A DNA stretch of 8,962 nt from positions 1 through 8,962 of the forward strand of contig CANQSE010000071.1 in assembly GCA_947626405.1 (NCBI GenBank), written 5' to 3'. A program made the position numbers and the translations under genes. The notes under the pieces are model-generated. The model was not told the origin of the DNA and ran no database searches. It worked only from the letters and a program-made list of their open reading frames with translations. Origin of the DNA: an uncultured Acetatifactor sp. Lineage in GTDB: Bacteria; Bacillota; Clostridia; Lachnospirales; Lachnospiraceae. Shown in pieces: positions 6,622 through 8,962 of the stretch. Each line of letters begins with the position of its first letter. Within the stretch, counting starts at the first letter, position 1.

Positions 6622-6692
6622 AAAAAAGATATACAAAAAAGAGATATAAAAAAGAGATATAAAAAAGAGATATAAAAAAGAGATATAAAAAA
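6622..6692 (+). repeat. 13-bp tandem repeat running into the hbd ribosome site
   Basis: The unit AAAAAAGAGATAT occurs four times without change (6635-6647, 6648-6660, 6661-6673, 6674-6686). A diverged copy precedes it (6622-6634), and a final AAAAAA (6687-6692) merges into the GGAGG of hbd. Exact tandem copies suggest recent slippage and possible copy-number variation between strains. Confidence 0.85.
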
Positions 6693-6705
6693 GGAGGTTC
6701 TTTCA

Positions 6706-7548
6706 ATGAAAGTAGGTATTATAGGCGCGGGCACCATGGGTGCGGGAATTGCTCAGGCGTTTGCCATGACGGACGGCTATGACGTTTGCCTTTGCGACAT
6801 CAAGCAGGAGTTTGCGGACGGCGGTAAGGCAAGAATCCTGAAAAATCTGAATTTCCTTGTAGGCAAGGAGAAAATCACGCAGGAGAAGGCTGACGCAATC
6901 GCTGCGAAGATTGTGACCGGATTAAAGGATATCTGTACGGACTGCGATCTTGTGATCGAGGTTGCCCCCGAGAATATGCAGATCAAAAAGACCACGTTCC
7001 AGGAACTTCAGTCAATTGTAAAGCCCGAGTGCATTTTTGCCACCAACACATCGTCCCTCTCCATCACTGAGATCGGCGCGGGACTTGACAGGCCCATGAT
7101 CGGTATGCATTTCTTTAATCCTGCAGACAGGATGAAGCTGGTTGAGGTGATTACAGGAGCAAACACACCTGTGGAGCTGGTGGAAAAGATTAAGGATATT
7201 GCGGTACAGATCGGCAAGACCCCTGTTGAAGTGAAGGAAGCGCCGGGATTTGTAGTAAACAGGATCCTGATTCCAATGATAAACGAAGCCATAGGGATTT
7301 ATGCCGACGGAATTGCAAGCGTACAGGATATCGACACGGCAATGCAGCTTGGCGCATCTCATCCTATGGGGCCTCTGGCTCTCGGCGACCTTGTCGGGCT
7401 TGACATCGTGCTTGCCATCATGGAGGTACTGCAGAGTGAGACCGGAGATCCCAAGTATCGTCCCCATCCCCTGCTTCGCAAGATGGTTCGCGCCGGAAAG
7501 CTTGGTAAGAAGACAGGCGTTGGTTTCTACGACTACAGCAAGAAATAA
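6706..7548 (+). CDS. hbd: 3-Hydroxybutyryl-CoA dehydrogenase
   Basis: Reduces acetoacetyl-CoA to 3-hydroxybutyryl-CoA, the second step of the pathway, as a cytoplasmic dehydrogenase. The 280 residues have the normal length for the short bacterial enzyme. The N-terminal Rossmann fold shows [14 protein letters not shown] (residues 7-20). The active site shows Ser117 in NTSSLSI, His135 in GMHFFNPA, Glu147 in KLVEVI and Asn185 in FVVNRIL, with the same spacing as the human short-chain enzyme. The C-terminal dimerisation domain ends with [17 protein letters not shown] at 6693-6697 is 8 nt before the ATG and is directly preceded by the 13-bp repeats, which may influence translation or transcript stability. 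Cofactor choice (NADH or NADPH) cannot be fixed from the motif alone; Asp31 at the end of the second strand favours NAD(H). Confidence 0.96.
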   Translation: MKVGIIGAGTMGAGIAQAFAMTDGYDVCLCDIKQEFADGGKARILKNLNFLVGKEKITQEKADAIAAKIVTGLKDICTDCDLVIEVAPENMQIKKTTFQELQSIVKPECIFATNTSSLSITEIGAGLDRPMIGMHFFNPADRMKLVEVITGANTPVELVEKIKDIAVQIGKTPVEVKEAPGFVVNRILIPMINEAIGIYADGIASVQDIDTAMQLGASHPMGPLALGDLVGLDIVLAIMEVLQSETGDPKYRPHPLLRKMVRAGKLGKKTGVGFYDYSKK

Positions 7549-7571
7549 GATGTTTGTATGAAAAGAAAAAA

Positions 7572-7605
7572 CGGCGGATTCCGGGGAATGTTGCCGGCTC
7601 CGCCG
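7572..7605 (-). terminator. GC-rich intercistronic hairpin between hbd and bcd, T-tract on the minus strand
   Basis: CGGCGGA (7572-7578) pairs with TCCGCCG (7599-7605), with an inner CCGG/CCGG pairing (7581-7584 with 7594-7597). On the plus strand the hairpin is followed by AAATTCAAC, with no T-run. On the minus strand it is followed by TTTTTTCTTTT. It therefore looks like an intrinsic terminator against antisense transcription and, in the operon mRNA, a stabilising or processing hairpin. Confidence 0.5.
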
Positions 7606-7624
7606 AAATTCAACATAAATAAAT

Positions 7625-7629
7625 GGAGG
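7625..7629 (+). promoter_or_regulatory. Ribosome binding site of bcd
   Basis: GGAGG is 10 nt before the ATG at 7640 but only 1 nt before the in-frame ATG at 7631. The latter is too close to be used, so the protein starts MDFTLRKEHEM. Confidence 0.7.
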
Positions 7630-7639
7630 AATGGTAATC

Positions 7640-8791
7640 ATGGATTTTACGTTGCGCAAAGAACATGAAATGGCACGCGCCCTGTTTAAGGAGTTTGCCG
7701 AAAAGGAAGTCAAGCCCCTGGCTCAGGAAGTGGACGAGACAGAGACTTTCCCAAGAGGAACCGTTGAAAAGATGGCTAAAAACGGTTTCCTGGGAATCCC
7801 CGTACCCAAGGAGTACGGCGGGCAGGGCTGCGATCCTCTCACCTATGTTATGTGTGTGGAGGAGCTTTCCAAGGTGTGCGGCACCACCGGTGTTATCGTA
7901 TCAGCTCACACCTCTCTGTGCTGTGATCCCATTATGACGTTCGGCACCGAGGAGCAGAAGCAGAAATATCTTGTTCCCCTGGCAAAGGGAGAGAAGCTGG
8001 GGGCGTTCGGACTTACCGAGCCCGGCGCCGGAACAGACGCACAGGGACAGCAGACCAAGGCTGTGCTGGACGGAGACGAGTATGTGATCAACGGCTCCAA
8101 AATCTTTATCACAAACGGTAAGGAAGCCGACGTGTATGTGATTTTTGCAGTCACCGGCATGATTGAAAAACGGGGCAGAATGATTAAGGAGATCACATCG
8201 TTTATTGTGGAAAAAGGAACTCCCGGATTTACATTCGGAACCAAGGAAAAGAAGATGGGTATCCGCGGTTCTTCCACCTATGAGCTGATTTTTACAGACT
8301 GCAGAGTGCCTAAGGAAAACATGCTTGGCAAGCTTGGACAGGGCTTTAAGATCGCCATGCACACTCTGGACGGAGGACGTATCGGAATAGCCGCTCAGGC
8401 TCTCGGAATAGCTGAGGGAGCTCTCGACAGGACCATTGCTTACACAAAGGAAAGAAAGCAGTTTGGCAAGTCCATTGCCTCACAGCAGAATACCCAGTTC
8501 CAGCTTGCAGATATGGCTACAAAGGTTCAGGCTGCTCAGCTTTTGGTATACAAGGCTGCCCTGGCTAAGGAAAATCAGAAAGAGTACGGCTTTGAGGCCG
8601 CTCAGGCAAAACTCTACGCGGCGGAGGTCGCAATGGAAGTTACCACCAAGGCTGTTCAGCTTCACGGCGGATACGGCTACACCAGAGAGTACGATGTGGA
8701 GCGCATGATGAGAGACGCCAAGATCACCGAGATATATGAGGGAACCAGCGAAGTGCAGCGTATGGTCATCTCCTCGGCGCTGCTTAAGTGA
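7640..8791 (+). CDS. bcd: Butyryl-CoA dehydrogenase
   Basis: FAD-dependent acyl-CoA dehydrogenase that reduces crotonyl-CoA to butyryl-CoA in the fourth step. In anaerobes it forms a complex with EtfAB that bifurcates electrons from NADH to crotonyl-CoA and ferredoxin, conserving energy. The 383 residues match the family. The flavin-contact loop FGLTEPGAGTD begins near residue 123, and INGSKIFITNG belongs to the beta domain. The C-terminal helical domain holds LHGGYGYTREYDVERMMRD and the catalytic base Glu367 in YEGTSEVQR, the same position as in short-chain and Megasphaera enzymes. The start at 7640 is set by the spacing of GGAGG. It lies 91 bp after hbd and 57 bp before etfB, as expected for co-expression with its electron-transfer partner. 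Short-chain specificity is inferred from context. Confidence 0.96.
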   Translation: MDFTLRKEHEMARALFKEFAEKEVKPLAQEVDETETFPRGTVEKMAKNGFLGIPVPKEYGGQGCDPLTYVMCVEELSKVCGTTGVIVSAHTSLCCDPIMTFGTEEQKQKYLVPLAKGEKLGAFGLTEPGAGTDAQGQQTKAVLDGDEYVINGSKIFITNGKEADVYVIFAVTGMIEKRGRMIKEITSFIVEKGTPGFTFGTKEKKMGIRGSSTYELIFTDCRVPKENMLGKLGQGFKIAMHTLDGGRIGIAAQALGIAEGALDRTIAYTKERKQFGKSIASQQNTQFQLADMATKVQAAQLLVYKAALAKENQKEYGFEAAQAKLYAAEVAMEVTTKAVQLHGGYGYTREYDVERMMRDAKITEIYEGTSEVQRMVISSALLK

Positions 8792-8848
8792 TCCGGACGC
8801 GGTGAGTGGCTTACAAATTAAATAAAAATTAGAAGGAGAGAAAATACA

Positions 8849-8962
8849 ATGAAAGTTGTTGTTTGTATCAAGCAGGTTCCCGATACCAAGGGCGGCGTAA
8901 AATTTAATCCTGACGGCACCTTGGACAGAGCCGCTATGATGACTATTATGAATCCTGACGAC
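8849..8962 (+). CDS. etfB: Electron transfer flavoprotein, beta subunit (3' end outside window)
   Basis: Only the first 38 codons are present, and the frame is open to the right edge. The N-terminus MKVVVCIKQVPDTKGGVKFN and the later IMNPDD are characteristic of EtfB. This subunit pairs with EtfA, expected just beyond the window, to carry the FAD that passes electrons between NADH, ferredoxin and Bcd. AAGGAG (8833-8838) lies 10 nt before the ATG. The position directly after bcd is the usual order in butyrate clusters and supports the electron-bifurcating complex. The NADH- and flavin-binding residues further along cannot be checked here. Confidence 0.93.
   Translation, partial: MKVVVCIKQVPDTKGGVKFNPDGTLDRAAMMTIMNPDD

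Noticed and set aside
6114..6737. 207-codon minus-strand open frame with repeated Phe-Ile-Ser-Leu-Phe stretches
   Set aside because: The repetitive part is just the 13-bp array read backwards and the rest is the antisense of crt. It has no ribosome site or family resemblance.
7012..7713. 233-codon minus-strand open frame across hbd and the start of bcd
   Set aside because: It lies opposite two confidently assigned genes, spans the minus-strand terminator-like hairpin, and encodes a Cys/His-rich product of low-complexity character with no recognisable domain.
7901..8362. 153-codon minus-strand open frame opposite bcd
   Set aside because: Shadow of the strongly codon-biased bcd gene; no start signals or protein motifs.
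1..8962. tRNA or rRNA genes, CRISPR arrays, insertion sequences or prophage genes
   Set aside because: None seen on reading through: no cloverleaf-like TTCGA arm context, no regularly spaced direct repeats with spacers, no transposase, integrase or phage structural genes, and no terminal inverted repeats with target duplications.

Overview
The window reads as a chromosomal segment of an anaerobic, butyrate-forming Clostridia member, most likely Lachnospiraceae. The evidence is an almost complete acetyl-CoA to butyryl-CoA gene set in the order thl-crt-hbd-bcd-etfB, strong GGAGG-type ribosome sites, moderate GC by eye, and a MepA-like MATE transporter typical of Firmicutes. This assignment is inferred from gene content and style; no 16S rRNA gene or other taxonomic marker is present.

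Layout. Positions 1-1528 (+) hold a sialate O-acetylesterase/SASA-type carbohydrate esterase whose reading frame is still open at the left edge, so its 5' end may be missing. Positions 1553-1706 hold a candidate promoter overlapped by a 7-bp dyad, followed by a perfect 15-bp hairpin in the leader of the next gene. Positions 1707-3107 (+) encode the MATE-family efflux transporter. Positions 3108-3232 are a short convergent spacer. Positions 3233-4093 (-) encode a 286-residue membrane protein with three predicted membrane segments and coiled-coil flanks, of unknown function. It is transcribed divergently from the butyrate genes, from a near-consensus promoter. The 353-bp divergent spacer 4094-4446 carries that promoter and the thl promoter. 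The thl promoter sits at the centre of a perfect 14-bp inverted repeat, and the left arm of that repeat lies in a good match to the Rex (NADH/NAD+ sensing repressor) operator.

Positions 4447-8962 (+) are the butyrate cluster: acetyl-CoA acetyltransferase (thl), 3-hydroxybutyryl-CoA dehydratase (crt), 3-hydroxybutyryl-CoA dehydrogenase (hbd), butyryl-CoA dehydrogenase (bcd) and the first 38 codons of the electron-transfer flavoprotein beta subunit (etfB, cut by the right edge). Together they condense two acetyl-CoA, reduce, dehydrate and reduce again to butyryl-CoA. The Bcd-EtfAB complex can couple the last step to ferredoxin reduction. The terminal butyryl-CoA:acetate CoA-transferase or butyrate kinase is not in the window.

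The enzymes look ordinary, with all expected catalytic residues present. The less ordinary material lies between the genes. The gaps are wide for an operon (146, 142, 91 and 57 bp), and three of them contain a distinct element: a terminator-like hairpin plus a 20-bp near-palindrome (thl-crt), a 13-bp tandem repeat running into the Shine-Dalgarno of hbd (crt-hbd), and a GC-rich hairpin whose T-tract faces the minus strand (hbd-bcd). I saw no RNA genes, CRISPR arrays, insertion sequences or prophage genes. I found no convincing new multi-gene system.
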